Under the pieces are notes generated by a model. It ran no database searches and had not been told where the DNA came from. It saw only the letters and a list, made by a program, of their open reading frames with translations. The translations under genes were made by a program, and so were the position numbers. 64,000 nt of DNA from Pseudomonas delhiensis (lineage in GTDB: Bacteria; Pseudomonadota; Gammaproteobacteria; Pseudomonadales; Pseudomonadaceae). Below, piece after piece: positions 15,630 to 23,369 of this stretch; position 1 is the stretch's first letter, and each line of letters begins with the position of its first letter. The stretch is taken from assembly GCF_900187975.1 (NCBI RefSeq), contig NZ_FZPC01000012.1, positions 62,001 to 126,000 of the forward strand, given 5' to 3'.

Positions 15630-16649
15630 TTATTGCTGCGCCACCTTCTCCGACTTGCCGTCATAGCGCTTGCGCCATTCGGCCAGGATGGCGTCGCGGT
15701 TCTTCGAGGCCCAGGCGAAGTCGTTCCTGATCAGGCGCTGTTCGTAGTCCGCCGGCAGCTCGGTCTGCGGCTTGGCGATGCCCGGCTGGGCCAGCACGGC
15801 GAAGTTTTCCTTGTACAGCCCCATGGCCGCGGGGCTGGCGGAGAAGTCGGCGAGCTTCTTCGCCGCGTCCAGGTGCCGGGTGCCCTTGACGATGCCGGTG
15901 GCCTCGATCTCCCAGCCCAGGCCTTCCTTGGGCAGGACGATGTCCAGCGGCGCGCCCTGGCGCTTGAGCTGCACGGCCGGGTACTCGAAGGAGATGCCGA
16001 TCGGGAACTCGCCGGCGGCGGCCAGCTTGCACGGCTTGGAACCGGAGTGGACGTACTGGCCGATGTTCTCGTGCAGTTGGTCCATGTAGGCCCAGCCCTG
16101 CTTCTCGCCGAAGGTCTGCAGCCAGGCGGAAACGTCGAGGAAGCCGGTGCCGGAGGACGCCGGGTTGGGCATGACGATCTTGCCCTTGTACTCGGGTTTG
16201 GTCAGATCCTGCCAGCTGATGGGCTTCGACAGGCCCTGCTTCTCGGCCTCCACGCTGTTGAAGCAGATGGTCGCGGCCCACACGTCCATGCCCACCCAGG
16301 CCGGCGGGTTGGCCGGGTCGCGGTAGTTCTTGCCGATCGCCGCCAGGTCCTTGGGCGCGTACTGCTCGAGCATGCCCTGCTGGTCGAGGATGGCCAGGCT
16401 GGAGGCGGCCAGGCCCCAGACCACGTCGGCCTGCGGGCGGTCCTTCTCGGCCAGCAGCTTGGCGGTGACGATGCCGGTGGAGTCGCGCACCCACTTGATC
16501 TCGATGTCCGGGTTCTGCTTCTCGAAGGCTTCCTTGTAGGCCTTCAGCTGTTCCGGCTCCAGCGCGGTGTAGACGGTCAGTTCGGTGGCGGCCAGGGCCT
16601 GCAGGCTGATGCCGGCGAGAACGGTGGCAAGGGCGAGGCGTTTGAACAT
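15630..16649 (-). CDS. Periplasmic 2-aminoethylphosphonate-binding protein (PhnS2-like)
   Basis: The extracytoplasmic receptor of the ABC importer encoded upstream. The 339-residue protein has a cleavable signal peptide (MFKRLALATVLAGISLQALA) and then the family 1 iron/phosphonate-type fold: ELTVYTALEPEQLKAYKEAF, WVRDSTGIVTAKLLAEK, ADVVWGLAASSLAILDQQG and PNPASSGTGFLDVSAWLQ. These resemble putative AEP-binding proteins (TIGR03261). Iron-binding FbpA proteins are the main alternative, but the FAD oxidoreductase and LysR neighbours favour a phosphonate. A small hairpin lies between it and the permease gene. Confidence 0.82.
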   Translation of the reverse strand: MFKRLALATVLAGISLQALAATELTVYTALEPEQLKAYKEAFEKQNPDIEIKWVRDSTGIVTAKLLAEKDRPQADVVWGLAASSLAILDQQGMLEQYAPKDLAAIGKNYRDPANPPAWVGMDVWAATICFNSVEAEKQGLSKPISWQDLTKPEYKGKIVMPNPASSGTGFLDVSAWLQTFGEKQGWAYMDQLHENIGQYVHSGSKPCKLAAAGEFPIGISFEYPAVQLKRQGAPLDIVLPKEGLGWEIEATGIVKGTRHLDAAKKLADFSASPAAMGLYKENFAVLAQPGIAKPQTELPADYEQRLIRNDFAWASKNRDAILAEWRKRYDGKSEKVAQQ

Positions 16650-16669
16650 GGTGTGCTCCTTTTATTGGG

Positions 16670-16687
16670 TTCCCGCGTTCGCGGGAA
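16670..16687 (-). other. Hairpin between permease and binding-protein genes
   Basis: TTCCCGCG / CGCGGGAA with a 2-nt loop, in the 70-bp gap, downstream of the permease stop on the transcribed strand. Such stems often adjust relative expression of binding protein and permease. There is no T tract. Confidence 0.55.
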
Positions 16688-16719
16688 TGACGGTCAGGTG
16701 CAACGTGGGTCGTGGGAAT

Positions 16720-18432
16720 TCAGTGCCCGCCCCGGCGCCAGGCCTGGGACCGGCGCAGCAGGCCGCGCGAGGCCAGGGCCAGCAGGATCGAGGCGGCGGC
16801 AGAGGTGAGCAGGATCAGCGTGGACATGGCGGCGGCGCCGCCGACGTTGCCGGCGTCGTCCATGTTCAGCACCGCCACGGCGGCGAGGATGCTGTCCGGG
16901 CTGTAGAGGAAGATTGCCGCCGAGACGGTGGTCATCGCCGAGACGAACAGGTAGCGGACGATGTCCAGCAGCGCCGGCAGGCAGATCGGCAGGGTCACCT
17001 TCAGGTAGTGGCGCCACAGCGGCATCTTCAGCGACAGCGCGGCGGCCTCGAACTCGCCGTCGAGCTGGCGCAGCGCGGTGGTGGCGGTCATCTGCGCGGT
17101 GGTCAGGTAGTGGGCAATGGTGCACACCACCAGCAGGGTCAGGCTGCCGTAGAACACGTGCAGCGGGTTGCCCGGCAGGTTGAAGAAGAACACGTAGCCC
17201 AGGCCCAGGACCAGGCCCGGCACCGCCATGGGTACGAAGCAGAGCATGCGCAGCAGCTGGTTCAGCCAGGCCTGCTCGCGGGTCTTCTCGATCAGGTAGG
17301 CGCCGCTGAAGATCAGCAGGCTGCCGAACAGCGCGGTGCAGGTGGCCAGGGTCAGGCTGTTGCGGTAGGCCAGCCAGCCGCCGCCGGCGGTTTCCTCGAA
17401 GGCGTAGTGGCGCAGCGATAGCGACAGGTTGTACGGCCAGAACTTCACCAGCGAGGAGTACACGGCCATGCCCAGCACGCCGAGGATCACCGCGCTGACC
17501 AGCAGCACCAGCGCCAGGTAGGCGCCATCGCGGCCGCGCGAGGGCTTGGGCTGGAACACCTGGGCGCGGCCGCTCATCGAGTCGCCCTGGCGACGGCGCA
17601 GCCAGGCGTCCACCGCGAAGCTGAGCAGCGCCGGCAGCAGCAGGAGCATGCCGATCTGCGCACCGCGGCCGAACTGCTGCTGGCCGACCACCGCCTTGTA
17701 GGCTTCCAGCGCCAGCACCTGGTAGTCGCCACCGACCACCACGGGCACGCCGAAGTCGGTGATGGTCAGGGTGAACACCAGGCAGAAGGCGGCGAACACG
17801 CCCTGCCGCGAGGCCGGCCAGGTGATGCTGCGGAACGCCTTCCAGGGGCTGGCGCCCATGCTCGAGGCGGCGTCGAACAGCCGCGCGTCGGCCAGCGACA
17901 GCGCCGAGAGCAGGATCATCAGCGCATGCGGGAAGGTGTAGATGGCCTCGCCGAGGACGATGCCCCAGTAGCCGTAGATGTTGTCCGGCACCCAGGCGCG
18001 CAGCAGGCCCTGGTTGCCGAACAGGTAGATCAGCGCGATGCCCGGGAGCATCGACGGCGCCAGCAGCGGCAGCAGGGAAATCCCCCGCCACAGGCCCTTG
18101 CCCGGGATCAGGGTGCGTTGCAGCGCATAGGCGAAGCCGTAGGCCAGCGGCACCACGATAGCCGCCACGCTCAGCGAGACCTTCAGGCTGTTGCCCAGCA
18201 GCCAGTGGAAGTTGGCGCTGGCCAGCAGCTCGGCCATGGCCGTCAGGCCCCCACCCTGCCCTTCGGCGCCACTGAAGCCGCGCCAGAAGATGGCCAGCAG
18301 CGGCAGCAGCACGGCCAGGGCCAGCAGGGCGAGCAGCAACAGCTTGCCGCCGAGGATGAACAGGCGGTCGCCGAGGTCGCCGCGGGCTCGGCCGGCGGCC
18401 AGGGTCGGGTCGAGTTTCATCACCGCATCCAT
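16720..18432 (-). CDS. Fused ABC transporter permease for 2-aminoethylphosphonate (PhnU2-like)
   Basis: A double-length inner-membrane permease with two fused halves in one 570-residue chain. Each half has about six helices and its own EAA-type loop ([18 protein letters not shown] near residue 190; [19 protein letters not shown] near residue 475). This layout is that of PhnU2/FbpB permeases, so one protein provides the whole channel. The ATG at 18432 begins one base after the ATPase stop codon, indicating translational coupling. Confidence 0.85.
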   Translation of the reverse strand: MDAVMKLDPTLAAGRARGDLGDRLFILGGKLLLLALLALAVLLPLLAIFWRGFSGAEGQGGGLTAMAELLASANFHWLLGNSLKVSLSVAAIVVPLAYGFAYALQRTLIPGKGLWRGISLLPLLAPSMLPGIALIYLFGNQGLLRAWVPDNIYGYWGIVLGEAIYTFPHALMILLSALSLADARLFDAASSMGASPWKAFRSITWPASRQGVFAAFCLVFTLTITDFGVPVVVGGDYQVLALEAYKAVVGQQQFGRGAQIGMLLLLPALLSFAVDAWLRRRQGDSMSGRAQVFQPKPSRGRDGAYLALVLLVSAVILGVLGMAVYSSLVKFWPYNLSLSLRHYAFEETAGGGWLAYRNSLTLATCTALFGSLLIFSGAYLIEKTREQAWLNQLLRMLCFVPMAVPGLVLGLGYVFFFNLPGNPLHVFYGSLTLLVVCTIAHYLTTAQMTATTALRQLDGEFEAAALSLKMPLWRHYLKVTLPICLPALLDIVRYLFVSAMTTVSAAIFLYSPDSILAAVAVLNMDDAGNVGGAAAMSTLILLTSAAASILLALASRGLLRRSQAWRRGGH

Positions 18433-18433
18433 C

Positions 18434-19495
18434 TCAGGCGAACACCTGCAGGCTCTGCGGCGGCAGCGATACCCAGATGTCGGCGCTGCCCAGGCGCGGC
18501 ATCTGTTCCGGGGCCAGCTCGGCCAGCAGCGCGTGGCCGGGCAGCTCGCGCAGCTCGAAGCTCATGCGGCAGCGGTTGCCGAGGAAGGTGATCTCGCGGA
18601 CCTGGGCGCGGAACAGGTTCTCCTGGTGCACCATCGGGTTGATGCCGATCGCCTCCGGGCGGCAGAACAGCCGCCCGCGCGTGGCGTTGGCACGCTCGCC
18701 GTGCAGGCGCAGGCTCAGCCCGCCGACCCGCGCCAAACCATCGGCGCCACGTTCGAAGGGCAACCAGTTGCCCTGGCCGACGAACTCGGCGACGAAGGGC
18801 GTGGCCGGGGCGCTGTAGATCTCCTGGGCGCTGCCGTACTGCTCGACCTTGCCGTGGTTCATCACCGCGATGCGGTCGGCCATCAGCATGGCCTCGTCCT
18901 GGTTGTGGGTGACCATCAGGGTGGTGATGCCCAGGTTCTTCTGCAGCTGGCGCAGCTCGCCGCACAGGTGCTCGCGCACCCGGGCGTCCAGCGCCGACAT
19001 GGGCTCGTCGAGCAGCAGCAGCGACGGCGCCGGGGCCAGCGCGCGGGCCATGGCCACGCGCTGCTGCTGGCCGCCGGAGAGCTGGCCGGGGTACTTCTTC
19101 TCGCTGCCGGCCAGGCCCACCAGTTCGAGCATCTCGGCCACGCGCCGGCGCGCTTCCTCGCGGCTGGCGCCGGTCAGGCCGTAGGCGACGTTCTGCTCGA
19201 CGCTGAGGTTGGGGAACAGCGCGTAGGACTGGAACAGGATGCCGTAGTCGCGGGCCTGGGGCGGCAGGCGCGAGACGTCGCGGGCGCCGATGTGGATGGC
19301 GCCGCCGTCCTGGCGCTCCAGGCCGGCGATGCAGCGCAGCAGCGTGGTCTTGCCGCAGCCGGACGGGCCGAGCAGGCAGACCAGCTCGCCGCCCTTGACG
19401 TCCAGCGACACGCCGTCGAGGGCGGCGAACTGGCCGAAGCGCTTGTGCATGTCGCGCACCTGCAGTGGCGTGCCGGCGGGAAGGGAATCGTGCAT
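18434..19495 (-). CDS. ABC transporter ATPase for 2-aminoethylphosphonate (PhnT2-like)
   Basis: The ATPase drives the importer formed with the fused permease and binding protein. The 353-residue product has Walker [10 protein letters not shown] (about residue 43), the Q loop in [10 protein letters not shown], signature LSGGQQQR, Walker [13 protein letters not shown] and the switch His in [11 protein letters not shown]-terminal TOBE-like regulatory domain follows ([14 protein letters not shown]). It is the first structural gene of the operon, 463 bp from the lysR gene, with repeats in between. Confidence 0.87.
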   Translation of the reverse strand: MHDSLPAGTPLQVRDMHKRFGQFAALDGVSLDVKGGELVCLLGPSGCGKTTLLRCIAGLERQDGGAIHIGARDVSRLPPQARDYGILFQSYALFPNLSVEQNVAYGLTGASREEARRRVAEMLELVGLAGSEKKYPGQLSGGQQQRVAMARALAPAPSLLLLDEPMSALDARVREHLCGELRQLQKNLGITTLMVTHNQDEAMLMADRIAVMNHGKVEQYGSAQEIYSAPATPFVAEFVGQGNWLPFERGADGLARVGGLSLRLHGERANATRGRLFCRPEAIGINPMVHQENLFRAQVREITFLGNRCRMSFELRELPGHALLAELAPEQMPRLGSADIWVSLPPQSLQVFA

Positions 19496-19588
19496 GGCGG
19501 AACCTCTGGCAGCTGGCCCGCGGCGAAAGACCGCGGGGCTCGATGGAGGGCCATGCTAGGGAAGGAATGCGAAGGCTCTGTTGCGGTG

Positions 19589-19602
19589 GGCACAACTGTG
19601 CC
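19589..19602. promoter_or_regulatory. Candidate operator upstream of the phosphonate ABC operon
   Basis: GGCACA-AC-TGTGCC is a perfect 6-bp-arm dyad about 94 bp upstream of the ATPase ATG. Its position would suit the neighbouring LysR regulator, but no binding motif for that regulator is known to me. Confidence 0.4.
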
Positions 19603-19645
19603 GATAGCGGTATAGGCAGATTTGCGATGCCGAGGGGCTTTCATT

Positions 19646-19690
19646 GGGCGCATAACCGTTCGCGGTTATCCGCCGTTGGCCGGAACGTCG
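19646..19690. repeat. Repeat family B, partial copy
   Basis: GGGCGCATAACCGTTCGCGG then TTATCCGCCGTTGGCCGGAA; the right half seen at 5396 and 36696 is missing. Confidence 0.8.
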
Positions 19691-19710
19691 GTGCCGGGCG
19701 TGGTTCCGCG

Positions 19711-19746
19711 CCCTCTCCCCGGCCCTCTCCCGCAAGCGGGAGAGGG
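19711..19746. repeat. Repeat family C hairpin
   Basis: The same 36-bp core as at 5211-5246 (CCCTCTCCCCGGCCCTCTCC, then CGCAAGCGGGAGAGGG). It lies in the 463-bp gene-free stretch between the ATPase gene and lysR, with B and A elements. Confidence 0.85.
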
Positions 19747-19827
19747 AGCCGCCCGGGAAAGTCCGGCGTCACCCTGAAAGCCGATCGCGGACGGAGTCCT
19801 ACGCTGCCCCACCCACGCCATTGCCCT

Positions 19828-19874
19828 GTAGGAGCGCGCCCTGCGCGCGATTCGCGGGCAGGGCCCGCTCCTAC
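19828..19874. repeat. Repeat family A
   Basis: GTAGGAGCGCGCCCTGCGCG to GGGCCCGCTCCTAC, nearly identical to 5334-5380 (one differing base near the right arm). A half-copy (GTAGGAGCGGATTCATCCGC) follows at about 19892. Confidence 0.85.
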
Positions 19875-19958
19875 GGTTCCAGGAAGCATGGTCGTAGGAG
19901 CGGATTCATCCGCGATTGCGCCGGCAAGGCCGGCGCGCATGGCATCGCGGGCGGAGCA

Positions 19959-20837
19959 CTACGAGAGGGGCGCCAACCCTTCGGCGAACTCCCGCGCCAG
20001 GGCCAGGAAGGCGCTGGTCAGGCGCGCCTGGCGGCGCTCCTTCAGGCAGAACAGGTATTCGTCGATCAGCGGCGCGCCCTGCAGCTCCAGCACGCGCAGC
20101 TCGGGGTTATCGGGTACTTCCTGGCGGGCGATGATGCTCACCCCGAGGTTGCGGATCACCGCCTCGCGGATCGACTCGCGGCTGCCGATCTCCAGCATCG
20201 AGGCCGGCACCACGCCGGATTCGCGCAACAGCTTCTCGGTCAGCTCGCGGGTGGTCGAGCCGGCCTCGCGCATCAGCAGGCAGTGGTTGCGCAGCTCGCC
20301 CAGGGCCACCGCGCGCTGCGCCGCCAGCGGGTGGCTGCGGTGCACCGCCAGCACCAGCGGGTCGCGGCCGAGCACCAGGTGGATCAGCCGCGCGTCCTCC
20401 ACCGGCTGCGACGAGGCCGCCAGGTCCACCCGGCATTCACAGAGGGCCTCCAGCACCTGCTGCGAGTTGCCGATTTCCACCGACACCTCGATCTGCGGGT
20501 AGCGCTCGCGGAAGGCCTTGATCAGCCCGAGCACGTAGTAGGGAGAGGTGGCGCCGATGCGCAGGCTGCCCTGCATCTGCCCGCAATTGCGCAGGAAGAA
20601 CTCGATGTCCGCCTCCTGCTGCAGCAGCGCCTGGACCATGGGCAGCAGGCGCGCGCCTTCGTCGGTGAGGGTCAGGCGGCGGCCGCCGCGGTAGAACAGC
20701 TCTACGGCGTACTGGCCTTCCAGGCTGCGGATCTGCGTGGTCACCGTCGGCTGGCTGAGGCCGAGCTTCTTCGCCGCCTGGGTGATGCTGCCCAGGCGCG
20801 CCACCATGTAGAAGGCCTTGAGTTCGGCGCTCAGCAT
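19959..20837 (-). CDS. LysR-family regulator of aminoethylphosphonate use (PhnR-like, TIGR03339)
   Basis: A LysR-type DNA-binding regulator likely to control the adjacent phosphonate transport operon. The 292-residue product has the N-terminal winged helix-turn-helix (LKAFYMVARLGSITQAAKKL, SQPTVTTQIRSLEGQ) and the C-terminal periplasmic-binding-like effector domain starting LRIGATSPYYVLGL. The ATG at 20837 is chosen; any further 5' start would run into a tRNA gene. The start lies only 25 bp from the 3' end of tRNA-Arg(CCT) on the same strand, so it has almost no upstream region of its own. Confidence 0.85.
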   Translation of the reverse strand: MLSAELKAFYMVARLGSITQAAKKLGLSQPTVTTQIRSLEGQYAVELFYRGGRRLTLTDEGARLLPMVQALLQQEADIEFFLRNCGQMQGSLRIGATSPYYVLGLIKAFRERYPQIEVSVEIGNSQQVLEALCECRVDLAASSQPVEDARLIHLVLGRDPLVLAVHRSHPLAAQRAVALGELRNHCLLMREAGSTTRELTEKLLRESGVVPASMLEIGSRESIREAVIRNLGVSIIARQEVPDNPELRVLELQGAPLIDEYLFCLKERRQARLTSAFLALAREFAEGLAPLS

Positions 20838-20861
20838 CGCTCGGGCTGCTCCGGGAAGGGG

Positions 20862-20936
20862 TGGCGTCCCCAACTGGATTCGAACCAGTATCTAGCCCTT
20901 AGGAGGGGCTTATTCTATCCCTTGAACTATGGGGAC
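20862..20936 (-). tRNA. tRNA-Arg (anticodon CCT)
   Basis: The minus strand folds as a 75-nt cloverleaf: acceptor GTCCCCA / TGGGGAC, discriminator G, encoded CCA, anticodon arm AGCCC-CTCCTAA-GGGCT with anticodon CCT (reads AGG), and T loop GGTTCGAATCC. It lies immediately upstream of lysR on the same strand. Confidence 0.95.
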
Positions 20937-21041
20937 ACGCCTGGGTCCTCGGCTGCCGCCGGGACCGGGTGGGCATGTTAACCAGCGTCGAGGCATTTGT
21001 CATGCCACGGCGTGGATTTCACACCAGCAGCGGAGGCCCGC

Positions 21042-21527
21042 ATGAGCGAACAGCACAATGTCCACACCCTGATCCCCGATTCGCCCTTCGCCACCTTCGA
21101 GGTGCGCGTCGCCAGCGCCGCCGATGCCGCCGCCCTGGCGCCCTTGCTGCAGCAGCTCGACGCGGACGAGCCGGCGCCGGACGTCGCCCTGCTCGCCCTG
21201 CGCCTGGAAACGCCGGAGCCCAGGCGCGTGGTCCTGGTCGCCGAGCGCGAGGGGCGCCTGCTGGGCACCTGCACCCTCAACCTGATCGAGCACCTCGCCC
21301 ACGGCTTCGCCCGCTCCGCGGTCCTGGAAGACATGGTGGTGGACAGCCGCGCCCGCGGCCAGGGCATCGGCCAGGCGCTGATCGGCAGGGCCGCGCAGCG
21401 GGCCCGCGAGTGGGGTTGCTACAAGCTGGCGCTGTCCAGCCACCTGGATCGCGAAGCCGCGCACCGCTTCTACACGGCCATGGGCTTCGCCGCCCACGGC
21501 GTCAGCCTGGCGTTGCCGCTGCACTGA
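21042..21527 (+). CDS. GNAT-family N-acetyltransferase
   Basis: A predicted acetyl-CoA-dependent acetyltransferase of unknown substrate. The 161-residue protein has the GNAT fold: VVLVAEREGRLLGTCTLNLI (beta strands), LEDMVVDSRARGQGIGQALI with the acetyl-CoA motif RGQGIG, and YKLALSSHLDREAAHRFYTAMGF at the C-terminus. The ATG at 21042 is preceded by CGGAGG. Its 3' end overlaps the 3' end of convergent phnN by 26 bp. From memory PAO1 has an acetyltransferase (PA3368) in a corresponding place near the phn genes. Confidence 0.85.
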   Translation: MSEQHNVHTLIPDSPFATFEVRVASAADAAALAPLLQQLDADEPAPDVALLALRLETPEPRRVVLVAEREGRLLGTCTLNLIEHLAHGFARSAVLEDMVVDSRARGQGIGQALIGRAAQRAREWGCYKLALSSHLDREAAHRFYTAMGFAAHGVSLALPLH

Positions 21528-22074
21528 CCGCGGCTTCGTCCACCAGCGCCAGCAGGCCACGCACGCAGGTCTCCAGGCTGCTGGAGTTGTCCAGCACCCG
21601 CAGCGGCGGCGCCAGGCCCTCGGCGAAGGCGGCATTGCGCGCCAGGCGCGCCTCGATCTGCGCCGGCGTTTCCCGCCCGCGGGCGACCAGGCGCTGGCGC
21701 AGCACCTCGGGGGCGACCTGCAGCAGCACCGCGAGCAGGCCGGGATAACGACGCCGCGCCTGCTCCAGGTGCCCACGCGAACCGTTGACCAGCACCACGT
21801 GGCCGCGGGCCAGCCAGTCGTCGATCTGCCGCGGGATGCCATAGCACAGGCCGTTGGCCCGCCAGCTCATGGCGAAGGCGCCATTGCGCTCCAGGCGCTC
21901 GAAGGCTTCGGGGGTCACCGCTTCGGCGTCCTCGCCGCGGGCCTCGGCGGAACGGGTGATCACCCGCCGCACCACGTGCCCGCCCCGCCCGGCCAGCGGC
22001 GCCGCCGCGGCCTGGAGCAGGCTGTCCTTGCCCGAGCCCGAGGGGCCCATCAGATAGATCAACTTGCCGCTCAT
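21502..22074 (-). CDS. phnN: PhnN ribose 1,5-bisphosphate phosphokinase (orphan)
   Basis: PhnN phosphorylates ribose 1,5-bisphosphate to PRPP, salvaging the sugar product of the C-P lyase pathway. The 190-residue protein begins MSGKLIYLMGPSGSGKDSLL with a Walker A P-loop, and has VVRRVITRSAEARGEDAEAV and a substrate-lid segment MSWRANGLCYGIPRQID. Length fits E. coli PhnN (185). No other C-P lyase gene (phnC-M, phnP) is present on either side: the next gene upstream is divergent amrZ. This looks like a leftover from a lost phn operon or a gene kept for another route to PRPP. Confidence 0.87.
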   Translation of the reverse strand: MSGKLIYLMGPSGSGKDSLLQAAAAPLAGRGGHVVRRVITRSAEARGEDAEAVTPEAFERLERNGAFAMSWRANGLCYGIPRQIDDWLARGHVVLVNGSRGHLEQARRRYPGLLAVLLQVAPEVLRQRLVARGRETPAQIEARLARNAAFAEGLAPPLRVLDNSSSLETCVRGLLALVDEAAVSAAATPG

Positions 22075-22522
22075 GCTCGTCTCTGCACCGCGCCACCCGG
22101 GGCGCGGACGCTGCGTATGATACCCGCGCGGCGGCGGCGAGGAAGGACGAAAGTCGCCGCCCCGGCCCTGCGCAACGGGCGCAGCTGTGCCATCATCCGC
22201 GCCCCCGTGAACCATTGCCCGTGCGGGTGGTCGGATGATGGCGCAATGGCAGCCGGGGCCAGGGACTTGAGCTAATCTCAGGCAATGGGCCCCACAGGCC
22301 ACGCGCCAATCGAAAGAAAGTATGCAGATCGACTCGCATTTCGGACGATTGGTGCTGGCATTTAGCCTCCATGCGACGCAGAATACGTCGCAGAATTGAC
22401 GTCAAGTAATTGGTCGGCCACCTGATTACTGCCCTTGCGCTGAACGGCCAACGGATTTCGCTGTCATAGGGACTCGAACACAGACCCCTTGGCACCGTTT
22501 CCCTGACTTACAGGTTTAATGT
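22075..22522. other. Intergenic phnN-amrZ; contains an 11-bp inverted repeat
   Basis: No gene is seen in these 448 bp. GCCATCATCCG (22189-22199) and CGGATGATGGC (22232-22242) form perfect 11-bp arms around 32 bp. The region must hold the amrZ promoter and, if phnN is expressed, its promoter. No sigma-22 (AlgU) box could be identified with confidence. Confidence 0.6.
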
Positions 22523-22852
22523 ATGCGCCCATTGAAACAGGCAACCCCAAGCTACTCCAGTCGCACCGCCGACAAATTCGTCGTCCGTCTGCCCGAAGGC
22601 ATGCGCGAGCGTATCGCCGAGGTCGCCCGCAATCACCACCGCAGCATGAACTCGGAAATCATCGCCCGCCTGGAGCAGAGCCTGCTGCAAGAGGGCGCCC
22701 TGCAGGACAACCTCGGCATCCGCCTGGACAGCCCCGAGCTGAGCCTGCACGAGCGTGAGCTGCTGCAGCGCTTCCGCCAGCTGACCCACCGCCAGCAGAA
22801 TGCGCTGATCGCCCTGATCGCCCACGATGCGGAAATGGCCAGCAACGCCTGA
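22523..22852 (+). CDS. amrZ: AmrZ (AlgZ) ribbon-helix-helix regulator of alginate and motility
   Basis: AmrZ is an Arc-like ribbon-helix-helix DNA-binding protein that activates alginate genes and represses fleQ and others in pseudomonads. The 109-residue product has a flexible N-terminus ([19 protein letters not shown]), the beta strand that reads DNA ([14 protein letters not shown]), the two helices ([20 protein letters not shown]), and the C-terminal tetramerisation region ([17 protein letters not shown]). It looks nearly identical to P. aeruginosa AmrZ as recalled (108 residues). It is followed by an intrinsic terminator. Confidence 0.96.
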   Translation: MRPLKQATPSYSSRTADKFVVRLPEGMRERIAEVARNHHRSMNSEIIARLEQSLLQEGALQDNLGIRLDSPELSLHERELLQRFRQLTHRQQNALIALIAHDAEMASNA

Positions 22853-22870
22853 GCCCAGCAGTACCGAAGA

Positions 22871-22896
22871 AGCCGGCCACGCGCCGGCTTTTTTAT
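22871..22896 (+). terminator. Rho-independent terminator of amrZ
   Basis: AGCCGGC, a 5-nt loop, GCCGGCT and then TTTTTATT, 18 bp after the amrZ stop. Confidence 0.92.
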
Positions 22897-23369
22897 TGCC
22901 CAGAAATCCCTCCGGAAAATCAAGGCCGCACGCCCCGGGAAAGCGTGATGAGATTTTTTTCTGGCTCTCGAACGACAACCACGCTCCTCCCTGCCTCGGA
23001 CCGAAGAGCACCGCCAAAAGATGCTCCTGCAAGCTCCATACACCGGAATCATGGAATGTCAGCCACCTCCCGGCAGCATTTCGAACGGATCAGATAGCCA
23101 TCATCCCTGCCCTCCTTCCTACACTCCCCGACGCGAAAAACCGCGACTTCTTCCCAGCAGCCAGAACCGAATACCTCCCGGACACGCGCCAACGATAGCT
23201 GCGAGAAGCTCGCCATATCCGTTGGTTTCAACGTCCCGATGAACCCATGACCCCCGTTCTGGAGCCAGGAAGCGTATCAACCCCTTCACTCACTTGGCTC
23301 TTGATCATCCCTATGAAGCACCTCATCGATACTGCCCTCATTTTCTCGGTCATCACCGAGGATTCCGCC
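22897..23369. other. Gene-free stretch between amrZ and the adhesin
   Basis: About 470 bp with somewhat lower GC than the surroundings and no credible gene. The adhesin frame stays open back to 23247, with an in-frame ATG at 23313, but neither of these earlier starts has a ribosome-binding site. This segment lies at the junction of two blocks that are far apart in P. aeruginosa. Confidence 0.5.

Noticed and set aside
23021-23242. Small genes between amrZ and the adhesin
   Set aside because: Short frames on both strands without ribosome-binding sites, with Pro/Ser/Arg-rich low-complexity translations.
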